Positions 63,128-64,000 of a stretch of 64,000 nucleotides of DNA are shown here, one piece after another (within the stretch, counting starts at the first letter, position 1; each line of letters opens with the position of its first letter). Source of the DNA: Leeuwenhoekiella polynyae (lineage in GTDB: Bacteria; Bacteroidota; Bacteroidia; Flavobacteriales; Flavobacteriaceae); the NCBI RefSeq assembly GCF_004104075.1, contig NZ_QOVK01000003.1, forward strand, positions 248,001-312,000. Reading direction: 5' to 3'. A program made the position numbers and the translations under genes. The notes beneath the pieces are model-generated. The model worked only from the letters and a program-made list of their open reading frames with translations. It was not told the origin of the DNA and searched no databases.

Positions 63128-64000
63128 CTATTTAGCCTTATTGACTCCAAGTTTTTTAATCACAGAACCTACTGTAAGCCCCTGCACAAGAATTGAAAAG
63201 ATCACAATAATATAAGTAATTACTAAGAATAGTTCACGATGCATATCTTGAGTGAGACTAAGCGCTAACGCGATTGAAATTCCTCCTCGAAGGCCACCCC
63301 ACGTCATGATAACATCAGTACGCGGTACAAAATTGAGATGTTTTTCAAAAAAGTTGATAGGGATTAATAATGAAATATATCTACAAATCAGCACGACTGG
63401 GATCGCAATTAAACCTGCAATAATCGCCGTCACTTCAAAGCTTATGATTAGCATTTCCATACCTATCAATACAAACAGGATCGTATTTAATAAGATATCT
63501 ATGAGCTCCCAGAATTTATCTACATAAGTTTCGGTAAGTTCAGACATCGTGTGTTTACGTGCTGTATCGTTTCCTACTACAAGTCCTGCAGTTACCATTG
63601 CTAGCGGCGCAGACATATGAAGCTTTTGCGCTGCTACTGTGCCGCACATAACTGCCGCAAGTGTGATGATCACTTCAATATCATAATCATCTATAGACTT
63701 TAGCAATTTGTAAGTTAAATACCCTATTCCTAAACCCAATCCAATACCCCCTAAAACTTCAAGACCAAATAACTCTAAAATATCACCAGGAGTAACCGGA
63801 TCTGACGATCCGGCTATTTTAAAAATGGTAAGAAATACCACGACACCGACTCCATCATTAAATAGAGATTCTCCTACTATTTTGGTTTCTAAATTTTTAG
63901 GTGCGCCTGCTTTTTTGAGAATTCCCAATACTGCTATTGGGTCTGTAGGTGAGATCAACGCTCCAAATAACAAACAATAAATAAAGTCAACCCCCAGTCC
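63128..64000 (-). CDS. Na+/H+ antiporter, CPA1/NhaP type (5' part beyond window)
   Basis: The frame is open to the right edge of the window, so only the C-terminal 290 residues are seen. It contains GALISPTDPIAVLGILKKAG and GESLFNDGVGVVVFLTIF, the ion-binding signatures of the CPA1 family, and WGGLRGGISIALALSL near 230, with about eight transmembrane helices. It exchanges Na+ (or K+) for H+ across the inner membrane. No cytosolic TrkA-C tail is present after the last helix (VQGLTVGSVIKKLGVNKAK). Confidence 0.93.
   Translation of the reverse strand, partial: GLGVDFIYCLLFGALISPTDPIAVLGILKKAGAPKNLETKIVGESLFNDGVGVVVFLTIFKIAGSSDPVTPGDILELFGLEVLGGIGLGLGIGYLTYKLLKSIDDYDIEVIITLAAVMCGTVAAQKLHMSAPLAMVTAGLVVGNDTARKHTMSELTETYVDKFWELIDILLNTILFVLIGMEMLIISFEVTAIIAGLIAIPVVLICRYISLLIPINFFEKHLNFVPRTDVIMTWGGLRGGISIALALSLTQDMHRELFLVITYIIVIFSILVQGLTVGSVIKKLGVNKAK

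Overview
The window is a piece of chromosome from a Bacteroidota bacterium, most likely a marine or surface-living member of the family Flavobacteriaceae. The evidence is the flavobacterial gliding genes (gldA, gldB, gldC), a Bacteroidota-type TonB receptor with an N-terminal carboxypeptidase-regulatory-like domain, a DAHP synthase fused to chorismate mutase, trios of DUF3857/transglutaminase-like proteins, TAnnTTTG-type promoter boxes, almost no Shine-Dalgarno sequences and an AT-rich sequence. I cannot name the genus.

Layout. 1-6749: the edge of a polysaccharide-use locus, with a secreted GH78 alpha-L-rhamnosidase and a GH2 beta-galactosidase that carries an N-terminal ricin-type lectin domain. 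6750-8011: a 1.26-kb stretch without genes that holds an 11-bp tandem repeat and a perfect palindrome. 8012-11734: a TonB-dependent siderophore receptor and a PepSY-type membrane reductase in one operon. 11988-17175: a decayed 5.2-kb genomic island inserted in the 3' end of tRNA-Arg(UCG). It is bounded by 15-bp direct repeats and carries a broken tyrosine recombinase, a secreted HExxH protein with a partner, a DUF1508 (YegP-like) gene, the wreck of a DUF6922/AbiEii toxin-antitoxin pair and an IS3 fragment.

17284-33546 (minus strand): the division and cell-wall cluster in the order mraZ-rsmH-ftsL-ftsI-murE-mraY-murD-ftsW-murG-murC-ftsQ-ftsA-ftsZ-yqeY. It starts at a promoter carrying GTGG repeats that look like MraZ boxes; a strong terminator lies between ftsZ and yqeY. 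33803-38484: alpha/beta hydrolase, engB, gldC, gldB, nadE and an atypical response regulator. 38481-48325 (minus): dnaG with lost zinc ligands, an ECF sigma factor/membrane protein/outer-membrane protein set, polyprenyl synthetase, rlmN, queA, aroA and a MazG-like hydrolase. 48415-55801 (minus): three DUF3857/transglutaminase-like proteins, dtd and rsgA.

56420-60519 (minus): a compact aromatic amino-acid operon pheA-aminotransferase-tyrA-aroG/chorismate mutase. In front of it lies what looks like a complete ribosome-mediated transcription attenuator: a 26-codon leader peptide with 6 Phe, 4 Tyr and 1 Trp, an antiterminator helix that shares bases with the terminator, and a terminator with a U-tract. 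This is the strongest regulatory system in the window. 60784-64000: gldA, a membrane-anchored endonuclease/exonuclease/phosphatase-family protein, intergenic repeats and terminators, and the 3' part of a Na+/H+ antiporter gene that runs off the right edge.

The genes form a mostly housekeeping chromosome backbone (cell wall, division, translation quality control, aromatic amino acids, gliding). Accessory material is confined to about the first 17 kb.
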